Assembly (NCBI GenBank): GCA_031264885.1
Contig: JAISDM010000169.1
Coordinates: 1 to 9,058, forward strand
Source of the DNA: Peptococcaceae bacterium
GTDB taxonomy: Bacteria > Bacillota > Peptococcia > DRI-13 > UBA5745
DNA length: 9,058 nucleotides
Direction of reading: 5' to 3'
Shown here: positions 1 through 6,218 of the stretch, piece after piece
Position numbering within the stretch: the stretch's first letter is position 1
Layout: every line of letters starts with the position of its first letter
Notes under the pieces: model-generated
Databases searched by the model: none
Told to the model about the DNA's origin: nothing
The model's input: the letters and a program-made list of their open reading frames with translations, nothing else
Position numbers and translations under genes: made by a program

Positions 1-16
1 CTTGTGACACAAATCC

Positions 17-1009
17 TTACACACAGTGGCACGCGCAGAAATGACCGTTTCCCACATCCCTGAGCGCCGGAGTCGCCTCCGAACATTCCTTCTTCGCCAT
101 GAAGCAGCGGGGATGGAACGAGCAGCCGGCCGGCGGGTTCAGCGGCGTCGGCACATCCCCCGTAAGGATGATCCGCGCCCGCGTCTTCTCCACGACAGGA
201 TCCGGCACCGGCTGCGCCGAAAGCAGCGCCTTGGAATAGGGATGCAGCGTATTGGAATACAACTCCTCCGCGCCGGACAGCTCCACGACCTTGCCCAGGT
301 ACATCACGGCGACCCGGTGGCTGATATACTGCACCGCAAGCAGGTCGTGGGAGATAAACAGATAGCTCAGCTTATTGTTCTCCTCCTGCAGGCGCTGGAG
401 CAAATTGAGTATCTGCGCCTGCATGGATACATCCAGCGCGGATATGGGCTCGTCGCAGATAATCAGCGACGGATCCCCCGCCAGCGCCCTGGCCACCGAC
501 AGCCTCTGCCGCTGGCCGCCAGAGAATTCGTGGGGGAACCGGTCGGTCATATCGGAGCTCAGCCCGGACATCACAAACAGTTCCTTCACACGCTCGTCAT
601 AGGCGTGTTTATTGTCCACAAGCTTATGGATCAGCAGCGGCTCGCCCACGATGGAGCCGGCGTTTTTCCGGGGATCCAGCGAGCTGTACGGATCCTGAAA
701 TACGATGGACATCCGGCGCCTGAACCGCTTGAGCTCCGATTCCTTCACATCGGACATTTTCTCGCCCTCGAAGGCGACATAACCGTCCGTCGGCTTATAA
801 ATCCGCAGAATACTCCGGCCCACAGTCGTCTTGCCGCATCCGCTCTCCCCCACAAGCCCCAGGGTCTCCCCCGGCTTAATAGAGATGGTCACATCGTCAA
901 GCGCTTTCACATCGCCGATCTTTCTCTTGAGAAGGCCGCGCCTGACCGGAAAATACATCTTCAGACCGACGACGTCTACCAAGTTCTTCCTTCCAGCTGT
1001 TTCAGTCAT
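17..1009 (-). CDS. dppF: Oligopeptide/dipeptide ABC importer ATPase, DppF/OppF type
   Basis: Second of the two cytoplasmic ATPases that power the peptide importer, acting as a heterodimer with the product of the preceding gene. The 330-residue protein has all ABC motifs: Walker A GESGCGKT (54-61), Q-loop glutamine 105, signature FSGGQRQR (162-169), Walker B LIICDE (182-187), SALD D-loop (190-193) and switch histidine 221. It ends in the Opp/Dpp-specific C-terminal extension starting at HPYSKALL (256-263), with Cys296, Cys302, Cys309 and Cys325 spaced like the [4Fe-4S] site known in some members of this family. I chose ATG at 1009: it overlaps the upstream stop as ATGA and has GGAGGGCAGGA directly before it. 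A longer in-frame reading to 1063 only overlaps the upstream gene. Length is normal for the family. The Dpp/Opp letter is by family position; the substrate is unknown. Confidence 0.95.
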   Translation of the reverse strand: MTETAGRKNLVDVVGLKMYFPVRRGLLKRKIGDVKALDDVTISIKPGETLGLVGESGCGKTTVGRSILRIYKPTDGYVAFEGEKMSDVKESELKRFRRRMSIVFQDPYSSLDPRKNAGSIVGEPLLIHKLVDNKHAYDERVKELFVMSGLSSDMTDRFPHEFSGGQRQRLSVARALAGDPSLIICDEPISALDVSMQAQILNLLQRLQEENNKLSYLFISHDLLAVQYISHRVAVMYLGKVVELSGAEELYSNTLHPYSKALLSAQPVPDPVVEKTRARIILTGDVPTPLNPPAGCSFHPRCFMAKKECSEATPALRDVGNGHFCACHCV

Positions 1010-1983
1010 TCCTGCCCTCCCAGCAACACGCTGCACGTCGTATAGTGTGTGCCTTCCACACATGTCATCTCACTGCAAGACTGCTCGAAGCAGCTCTTCT
1101 GACGGTACCTGCACCGCGCCAGAAACGGGCAGGTGTCGGGCCTGTTCACCAGCGACGGCGGCATGCCTTTGATCGGAACCAGTTTCTCCCCCAATTTAGG
1201 CACACATTTCAGCAGACCCTCCGTATACGGATGCATTGGATTCGCCCAGATCTCGTCCACCGTTCCCGATTCCACAATGCGTCCCGCGTACATGACATTG
1301 ATCCGGTGAACATACCTCGCTACAATACCGAGATTATGCGTCACCATCACCAGCGCCGTTTTATACTTGTTCACCATGTCGTAAAGCAGCTCCAGCAGCT
1401 GAGCCTGAATGGTGGCGTCCAGCGCCGTCGTCGCCTCGTCCGCTATGATCAGCTTCGGATTGCACAGCATCGCCATGGCCACCATGACGCGCTGCCGCAT
1501 CCCCCCCGACAGCTGATGCGGGTAGTCGTCCACACGCTTCCCGGGATCCGGAATCCCCACCTGGCTGAGCATATCTATGCTTTGTTCCCGGGCGGTTTTG
1601 GGCTCTGTCCCCAGATGCTCGATCAAAACCTCCGTCATCTGGCGGTTGACTGTCAGCGCCGGATTGAGCGAGGTCATCGGCTCCTGGAATATCATGGATA
1701 TATCCCGCCCCCGGATGGCGCACATCTCCCGGCTCTCCCGCTTATACTTCAGAAGATTGGTCCCGTTGAAATCCACGGTCCCCGCCATGATTTTGCCCGG
1801 AGGATTGGGTACCAGCTGCATCACCGACAGCTGGCTGACCGACTTGCCGCATCCGCTCTCCCCCACAAGGCCGACGATTTCACTCTCATCCACCGTGTAC
1901 GAAACATCATTGACGGCGCGGACTGTCCCCCGCTCCGTCCTGAATTCCGTCGTCAGTCCGGTTACTGTTAATAATCTTCCCAT
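1006..1983 (-). CDS. dppD: Oligopeptide/dipeptide ABC importer ATPase, DppD/OppD type
   Basis: First ATPase of the importer, expected to pair with DppF on the cytoplasmic face of the permeases. The 325-residue protein shows Walker A GESGCGKS (41-48), Q-loop glutamine 100, signature LSGGMRQR (158-165; SGGM rather than SGGQ is typical of this D subunit), Walker B LIIADE (178-183) and switch histidine 216. The C-terminal extension starts at HPYTEGLL (251-258) and carries six cysteines: 285, 291, 298, 303, 308 and 317. The C-x5-C-x6-C core plus a later cysteine fits the [4Fe-4S] site of the family; two are surplus. The start is ambiguous: ATG at 1983 gives MGRLLTV, which matches relatives, while GTG at 1992 lies closer to AAGGA. 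It begins 27 bases after dppC stops and overlaps dppF by four bases, so the genes are co-transcribed and probably translationally coupled. Confidence 0.95.
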   Translation of the reverse strand: MGRLLTVTGLTTEFRTERGTVRAVNDVSYTVDESEIVGLVGESGCGKSVSQLSVMQLVPNPPGKIMAGTVDFNGTNLLKYKRESREMCAIRGRDISMIFQEPMTSLNPALTVNRQMTEVLIEHLGTEPKTAREQSIDMLSQVGIPDPGKRVDDYPHQLSGGMRQRVMVAMAMLCNPKLIIADEATTALDATIQAQLLELLYDMVNKYKTALVMVTHNLGIVARYVHRINVMYAGRIVESGTVDEIWANPMHPYTEGLLKCVPKLGEKLVPIKGMPPSLVNRPDTCPFLARCRYRQKSCFEQSCSEMTCVEGTHYTTCSVLLGGQE

Positions 1984-2010
1984 TCGTTGCACCCTGTCCT
2001 TTAGAACTTG

Positions 2011-2955
2011 TTATTCGCTCAGTGTTCCGCGCAGCCTCGGATCCAGCGCGTCGCGCAGCCCGTCTCCCACCATGTTAAACGAAAATACCAGCAGCATGAT
2101 CGCGAAGCCCGGGGCTATGGACAACAGCGGATTCGTCATCAGATACTTGTAGCCGTCATAGCACATGGCGCCCCAGGCGGCTATGGGCGGCGTAATGCCG
2201 ATGCCCAGGAAGCTCATGCCCGCCTCGGCCATGATGGACGTCCCCATCATCATGGTCATCATGACGATGATCGGCGACATACAGTTCGGCAGAATATGCT
2301 GGAAAATGATGCGCCCCCAGCTGGCGCCCATGGCTTTTTCCGCCATAATATAGTCGTTCTGCTTGACAGAAAGCACCTGCCCGTTCACCATCCGGATATA
2401 TCCCGGGAACATACTCACCGCCACCGCGATGACCACGGCCGGTATCCCATTCTTTAAGGCGCCTACGATCAGCAGCGACAGCACAAGGCTCGGTATGGCC
2501 ATGATGGCGTCCGTGGCCCGCATCAGCAAGGTTTGCAGAATCCCCTCGGAGAATCCGGCGATGAGCCCGATGACCGTACCCACGGACGCGCCGACAATCA
2601 CCGAGAAGAAGCCCACCAGCAGCGCGACCCTCGTGCCGTGGATGATGCGGCTGAACAGATCCCTTCCCAAAGAGTCCGTCCCGAGAATATGCGCGCCGGT
2701 CGGCCCCGCGAGCACATTCTTGAGATCCTGGGCATAGGGGCCGTAGGGAGCGACGACGTCCGCCAGAATCGCCGTCAGTATCATAAGCCCCAGCAGCGCC
2801 GCGCCAAAAATAACGATTTTTCTCGCGAAAAACACTCTGATGAATCTCTTGAACTCATTAACCGGCGGCAGCAGCTGGTCTTCCAATACCTCGAATTCAT
2901 CCTCGGGTATGGGTATAATCCGGGTTTTAGCGCGAATCGCGCCTGCGTTATCCAT
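2011..2955 (-). CDS. dppC: Peptide ABC importer permease, DppC/OppC type
   Basis: Membrane permease forming half of the translocation pore. The 314-residue protein has a cytoplasmic N-terminal stretch of about 45 residues, a first helix at about 47-69, the conserved region GTDSLGRDLFSRI (92-104), then five further helices at about 110-134, 148-167, 169-188, 226-248 and 278-298. The EAA loop that docks onto the ATPases is visible at about 201-223 (AEKAMGAS then ILP). The C-terminal GDGLRDALDPRLR is typical of C-type permeases. The ATG at 2955 is preferred because GAGGTG lies five to seven bases before it; an in-frame GTG at 2961 would add two residues. It starts 18 bases after dppB stops, so the two permeases are translated from one message. 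Length and motifs are complete. Confidence 0.95.
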   Translation of the reverse strand: MDNAGAIRAKTRIIPIPEDEFEVLEDQLLPPVNEFKRFIRVFFARKIVIFGAALLGLMILTAILADVVAPYGPYAQDLKNVLAGPTGAHILGTDSLGRDLFSRIIHGTRVALLVGFFSVIVGASVGTVIGLIAGFSEGILQTLLMRATDAIMAIPSLVLSLLIVGALKNGIPAVVIAVAVSMFPGYIRMVNGQVLSVKQNDYIMAEKAMGASWGRIIFQHILPNCMSPIIVMMTMMMGTSIMAEAGMSFLGIGITPPIAAWGAMCYDGYKYLMTNPLLSIAPGFAIMLLVFSFNMVGDGLRDALDPRLRGTLSE

Positions 2956-2973
2956 ATCCACCTCACCTTTACA

Positions 2974-3930
2974 TTAATCGTATTGGATTCTGGGATCAAT
3001 CCAGCCGTAAAGAAGATCGACGATGAGACTGGACAAAACCACAACGATGGTCATGACGACGGCGGAGCCCTGAACGACCGTGTAGTCCCTTCCGAGCATG
3101 GCGTCCACCAGGAATTTGCCCAATCCGGGAATGACAAAAACCCTCTCCACGACCACCGAGCCGCCGACGATCATCCGGAGCATCTGCCCCTGCAGGGTTA
3201 CCACCGGCATCAGGGAGTTCTTGAGAATGTGCTTGAGCAGCACCTTTCTCTCGTTCATGCCCTTTGCCCACGCCGTCCGGATGTAATCCTCCCCCAGCAC
3301 CTCCAGTACGCTGGACCGCGTCTGGCGGGCGCTTGAGGCGATCGGGCCGAGAGCCGTGACGAAGACCGGAAGAATGCTCTGCCGGATGCTCTGCCCGAGA
3401 TTGACCCACGGCAAGGTATACCCGTAAATCGGCAGTATCTGCAGCCTCATGCTGAACAGGAATATCAGCAGTATGGCCACCCAGAACTGCGGCGCCGTGA
3501 TCCCGATATTCGCGGATACCGTCACCAGATTATCCACCCATTTGCCGCGGCGGATCGCGCTGATAATGCCCAGCAGCGGCCCCACCACCAGCCCGATCAG
3601 GAACGCGGTCAGACCGATCAGCAGCGTGACCACGGCCCTGTCCTTGATTTGGTCTCCGATATTGTAGTTGTGCGTGATCGAAACCCCGAAATCCCCCCGC
3701 GCCATTTGGGAGAACCATTTGACGTACTGAACAGGCACCGGGTCGAGCAGCCCTTTCGATCTCCGCAATTCCTCAACCATCTCAGGCGTCCATTCCTGAG
3801 ACGCGTTCTGAGCCACCAGCATTTCAATCGGATCTCCCGGCAGCGCCCTGATCAGGAGAAACACAATGATGCTGACGATAAAAACCACAACCAGCGCGTG
3901 CAGTACACGCCGTATGACATATGTCGTCAT
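2974..3930 (-). CDS. dppB: Peptide ABC importer permease, DppB/OppB type
   Basis: Membrane permease forming the other half of the pore. The 318-residue protein opens with the standard B-type N-terminus: a first helix at about 9-29 ending in RALPGDP (28-34), then a loop with GLLDPVPVQYVKW (60-72). Further helices lie at about 101-124, 136-162, 185-200, 247-265 and 288-308. The EAA loop is at about 215-243 (DYIRTAWAKGM and later KNSLMP), and the protein ends in DPRIQYD as B-type permeases do. The ATG at 3930 has only a weak purine stretch (GGGG) before it, weaker than the sites of its neighbours. Together with the hairpin in the 50-base gap after the binding-protein gene, this fits lower expression of the permease than of the binding protein, though that is inference. 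Confidence 0.95.
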   Translation of the reverse strand: MTTYVIRRVLHALVVVFIVSIIVFLLIRALPGDPIEMLVAQNASQEWTPEMVEELRRSKGLLDPVPVQYVKWFSQMARGDFGVSITHNYNIGDQIKDRAVVTLLIGLTAFLIGLVVGPLLGIISAIRRGKWVDNLVTVSANIGITAPQFWVAILLIFLFSMRLQILPIYGYTLPWVNLGQSIRQSILPVFVTALGPIASSARQTRSSVLEVLGEDYIRTAWAKGMNERKVLLKHILKNSLMPVVTLQGQMLRMIVGGSVVVERVFVIPGLGKFLVDAMLGRDYTVVQGSAVVMTIVVVLSSLIVDLLYGWIDPRIQYD

Positions 3931-3941
3931 AGCCCCACACT

Positions 3942-3964
3942 GTATAATGTCTTACGCATTATAC
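3942..3964. repeat. AT-rich inverted repeat between binding-protein and permease genes
   Basis: A perfect 8-bp inverted repeat, GTATAATG and CATTATAC, separated by seven bases, fills the middle of the 50-base gap between the binding-protein stop and the dppB start. In RNA it would form a weak, AU-rich hairpin with no U-run, so it is not an intrinsic terminator. It could be a processing or stability hairpin that keeps binding-protein message above permease message, or an operator. Each arm contains TATAAT, but I see no matching -35 on either strand. Confidence 0.5.
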
Positions 3965-3980
3965 GCTCCTTCCCTCACGG

Positions 3981-5585
3981 TTAATCCACCCAAACGTCCC
4001 AGGGTTTGAACATTGTGCCGACGCCCCATTCGCCCCAGCCGGAGTCGTGGACGCGGTTGTTGATGATAAAAGAGTTGTACTGCGTATATATGGGGATGAG
4101 AACCATATTGTCAATGAGCATCTGATGCAAAGGCTCAAACATATCCTGCTCGCACTTCAGGGTCTTCCGCGCCGCTTCATAAGGCTCGCGCATCTCCTCG
4201 TCCGGACGCCACATGCTGGGATAGAACTGGTAATCCGGATCCACCTGGAGCCTGAACGTACTCGACATGCTCGCCAGCGTCGTAAACGGTCCCGAGAAAA
4301 GCCCTTCCCACCCGTTCACGCGCAGCTCCGTAGCGGCGCCAGCCTCAGGGGATTCGATGGAAACCGTAATGCCCACCTCGCCCAGCATGCTCTGGATCGC
4401 CACCATCGCGTCCGTATCTACGTTCGGCGTATTGTAGAGGGTGATATTGAAGCCGTCGGCATATCCGGCCGCGGCAAGCAGCTCCCGGGCCTTATCCGGA
4501 TCGTACTCGAAGAAATTCCTGTCGCCGAAATTCCCGATGTACGGCGCCGGAACGAAGGCCAGCGCGGGCGTCAGCACCCCAAAGCCGCGCGCGTCGGTGA
4601 TGGACTCGCGGTCGATGGCGTAAGAGATGGCCTGACGGACCTCCAGTTTATTCAGCGGGGACGATGCCTCTCTGCTGGAGGGGTACAGGGATATCTGACC
4701 GGAGGGAATCTTGGTGACGGTCACAGGCGCGGTGTTGCCGAGAAGCTGAATTTGCTCCCCCAGGAAAGTATTGAGCACATCCACCCGGTCGCCGTCGTTC
4801 GTGGACAGAACCGAAGCGTTCTGGGTCATGGTATCGGTCATCTGCACGAATTCTATCTCATCCAGGTACGGCTTGCCCTCCTGCCAGTAGTTATCATTGC
4901 GCTCCCAGATAATCCGCTGTCCGGGCACTTGCTCCTTCATAATAAACGGGCCGGTTCCCACAGGATTGTTCTTCGCTTCATCCACTCCCAGCTTGTCGAA
5001 GTTCTCCTTGGACACGAAGCAGAAGGAATGCGACGCGAATATGGGCAGCACAGCGTTTGTAAAGCCGTTCAAAAGCACCGCGATCTCGTAATCCCCGAGG
5101 ACATCACAGCCTATGACAGCCGGATTCATGATCTTTGTCTCGATCATGAGGTCGATGTTCCATTTGGCGACCTCCGCGTTGAACTCCGATCCGTCCGTGA
5201 AATAAACGCCTTCGCGGAGCTTGAAAAGCACCTGGTTCTCCGCGTCCTGGATCTCCCATGACTCAGCCAAAAACGGCTGGATGGTCCCGTCCGTTTCCTC
5301 GAGAAGCAGACATTCCGCCCAAGGCGGGAGAAGCGTCGTATTCGCCGCGGGCAGGTACTGAGGAAGCCCGATCGCCTCCGCGGTATCCCCGACGCCGACC
5401 CATCTGACCCTGCCGCCGTACTTGGGGCCTTCTTCCGCCGTGGCTTCAGTAGGACCGTTCCCCCCAGCCGGCGCGGTCGTCGCCGTATCGGCGGTGTTCG
5501 CGGTCCCGGTATTCGCGCCTCCGCCGCAAGCCGCTAAGCTAAAAAACATCAATAATACCAAAAATAGTCCCAACGCTTTCTTCAT
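3981..5585 (-). CDS. Extracellular solute-binding lipoprotein of the peptide ABC importer (SBP family 5)
   Basis: Substrate-capturing lipoprotein that delivers its ligand to DppBC. The 534-residue precursor starts with a signal peptide, MKKALGLFLVLLMFFSLAAC, whose lipobox LAAC gives a lipidated Cys20 after cleavage. A Thr/Ala/Gly-rich tether (about 21-54) follows, then the bilobed binding domain. Family 5 landmarks are NPVGTGPF (208-215), LEVRQAISYAIDR (314-326), YDPDKARELLAAAGY (361-375) and MVLIPIY (494-500). ATG at 5585 is chosen because the signal peptide starts there and AGGAG lies ten bases upstream; an in-frame extension to 5696 would add 37 residues without signal character. It lies 50 bases before dppB and is surely its partner. 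It is a paralogue of the lipoprotein at 6215-7801. The ligand cannot be told from sequence: peptide, nickel chelate and opine binders all share this fold. Confidence 0.93.
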   Translation of the reverse strand: MKKALGLFLVLLMFFSLAACGGGANTGTANTADTATTAPAGGNGPTEATAEEGPKYGGRVRWVGVGDTAEAIGLPQYLPAANTTLLPPWAECLLLEETDGTIQPFLAESWEIQDAENQVLFKLREGVYFTDGSEFNAEVAKWNIDLMIETKIMNPAVIGCDVLGDYEIAVLLNGFTNAVLPIFASHSFCFVSKENFDKLGVDEAKNNPVGTGPFIMKEQVPGQRIIWERNDNYWQEGKPYLDEIEFVQMTDTMTQNASVLSTNDGDRVDVLNTFLGEQIQLLGNTAPVTVTKIPSGQISLYPSSREASSPLNKLEVRQAISYAIDRESITDARGFGVLTPALAFVPAPYIGNFGDRNFFEYDPDKARELLAAAGYADGFNITLYNTPNVDTDAMVAIQSMLGEVGITVSIESPEAGAATELRVNGWEGLFSGPFTTLASMSSTFRLQVDPDYQFYPSMWRPDEEMREPYEAARKTLKCEQDMFEPLHQMLIDNMVLIPIYTQYNSFIINNRVHDSGWGEWGVGTMFKPWDVWVD

Positions 5586-5738
5586 CAATTTTTCTCTCCT
5601 TTTTTCATCTTTGTGTACATAATCCCTGCCCGATTCACAGCCGTACCCCACAGCACCGCAGCCGCGGCACGCCGGCCTCTCATTCCCTCTCCGCACACCC
5701 CCCTTCCGTGATCACACGAGCCGAATCACCGCCCCGCC

Positions 5739-5911
5739 CCTGCGCCGCGCCCCGTCATTCCTGCGCCGCACCCTGTCATTCCTGCGCCGCACCCTGTCAT
5801 TCCTGCGCCGCACCCCGTCATTCCGGGCCACACCCGTCATTCCTGCGCCACACCCCGTCATTCCCGCGCCGCACCCTGTCATTCCTGCGCCGCGCCCCGT
5901 CATTCCACATC
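5739..5911. repeat. 21-bp tandem repeat array, seven units plus partial ends
   Basis: Seven consecutive units begin GTCATTCC at 5754, 5775, 5796, 5817, 5836, 5857 and 5878 and end in GC(A/G)CCC(T/C) or a close variant. Six are 21 bp; the fourth is 19 bp and more diverged. A partial unit without its start lies at 5739-5753. An eighth begins at 5899 and breaks off after GTCATTCC, twelve bases before the first conserved base of the 24-bp palindrome that follows. Because 21 is divisible by three, the array is open in several frames and gives Arg-rich or Gly/Cys-rich readings that I do not take as genes. It lies in the upstream region of the binding-protein gene that starts at 5585. Confidence 0.9.
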
Positions 5912-5912
5912 C

Positions 5913-5936
5913 GTAGGGGCGGCATTCTGCCGCCCG
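5913..5936 (+). repeat. Dispersed 24-bp palindromic element, copy 1
   Basis: The sequence GTAGGGGCGG, then CATTC, then TGCCGCCCG folds as GGGCGGC against GCCGCCC around a short loop. Near-identical copies lie at 8372-8395 (same orientation, one base different in the loop) and 8057-8080 (opposite orientation). It resembles the REP-like palindromes scattered between genes in many bacteria. Here it abuts the end of the 21-bp tandem array, whose last unit it interrupts. Confidence 0.8.
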
Positions 5937-5953
5937 TCTTTGAACGAACGCAA

Positions 5954-5982
5954 ATTTTATCTCATTATTTGGAATCTTTGAA
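5954..5982 (-). promoter_or_regulatory. Candidate sigma-A promoter for the second binding-protein operon
   Basis: On the minus strand, a -35 of TTCAAA (5982-5977, four of six consensus bases) is followed by a 17-base spacer and a -10 of TAAAAT (5959-5954, five of six). The surroundings are AT-rich, unlike the flanking repeats. If used, it would give a leader of about 360 bases that includes the palindrome and the whole 21-bp array before the ATG at 5585. Sequence match only. Confidence 0.4.
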
Positions 5983-6013
5983 TTTTTAGGCTCCCCCGTT
6001 TCCCCATCCTCAT

Positions 6014-6053
6014 AAGTGTGCGGAAAGGTATACCCATCCGCACACTTTTTTTT
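6014..6053 (+). terminator. Intrinsic terminator on the plus strand, with no plus-strand gene before it
   Basis: An 11-bp perfect stem, AAGTGTGCGGA (6014-6024) with TCCGCACACTT (6037-6047), encloses a 12-base loop and runs into eight T residues (6046-6053). This is a textbook Rho-independent terminator for plus-strand transcription. The reverse orientation lacks a U-run, so it should not stop minus-strand messages. There is no plus-strand gene to its left in the window. Confidence 0.75.
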
Positions 6054-6153
6054 ATGCGCCGGAAGTGTGTAAAACCGCAGGTTTTCCGTGGATTTTATGC
6101 ACTCCCGGTGTATTTTTTTGCATGTGCGGATGGGTATACCCCTCCGCCCGTTT
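6014..6153. repeat. Long imperfect inverted repeat between the two binding-protein genes
   Basis: The outer 18 bases at 6027-6044 are the exact reverse complement of 6123-6140 (TGTGCGGATGGGTATACC). The inner 18 bases at 6057-6074 match the reverse complement of 6093-6110 at 14 positions. The two 12-base segments between them are the same length but each carries a T-run on the plus strand, so they cannot pair. Weaker similarity extends to 6014 and 6153. Each half can also fold on its own, the left half as the terminator hairpin. A further AAAACC-GCA-GGTTTT hairpin (6071-6085) lies at the centre. Confidence 0.75.
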
Positions 6154-6185
6154 CAAACGCCAAAAAATGGCAAATATGATACAAA

Positions 6186-6218
6186 ATTATAGTAACATCT
6201 TTCTTTCCATATTGTCAA
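6186..6218 (-). promoter_or_regulatory. Promoter-like boxes overlapping the stop codon of the first binding-protein gene
   Basis: On the minus strand TTGACA (6218-6213, perfect -35) overlaps the TGA stop, and TATAAT (6191-6186, perfect -10) follows. The spacing is 21 bases, too long for an ordinary sigma-A promoter. With an 18-base spacer the -10 would be TACTAT (6194-6189), which keeps the key bases. If active, it would drive the downstream operon through a leader of about 600 bases including the inverted repeat. It could also be chance. Confidence 0.35.

Noticed and set aside
1010..1063. Longer N-terminus for the DppF ATPase
   Set aside because: The extension overlaps the end of dppD by 58 bases, while ATG at 1009 has a good ribosome binding site and the common ATGA overlap.
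3943..3963. Internal promoter for dppB from the TATAAT boxes
   Set aside because: No acceptable -35 lies 16-18 bases upstream on either strand; the boxes are explained by the inverted repeat.
4047..5261. Long plus-strand open frame opposite the second binding-protein gene (404 codons)
   Set aside because: It is antisense to a well-supported gene, its translation is rich in His/Arg/Leu with no recognisable domain, and the frame is open because of the G/C bias of the real gene.
5739..5911. CRISPR array
   Set aside because: The units are contiguous 21-mers with no variable spacers, and there are no cas genes.
5708..5989. Plus- and minus-strand open frames across the 21-bp array
   Set aside because: The repeat length is a multiple of three, so frames stay open. 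The translations are simple repeats without start signals or relatives that I recognise.
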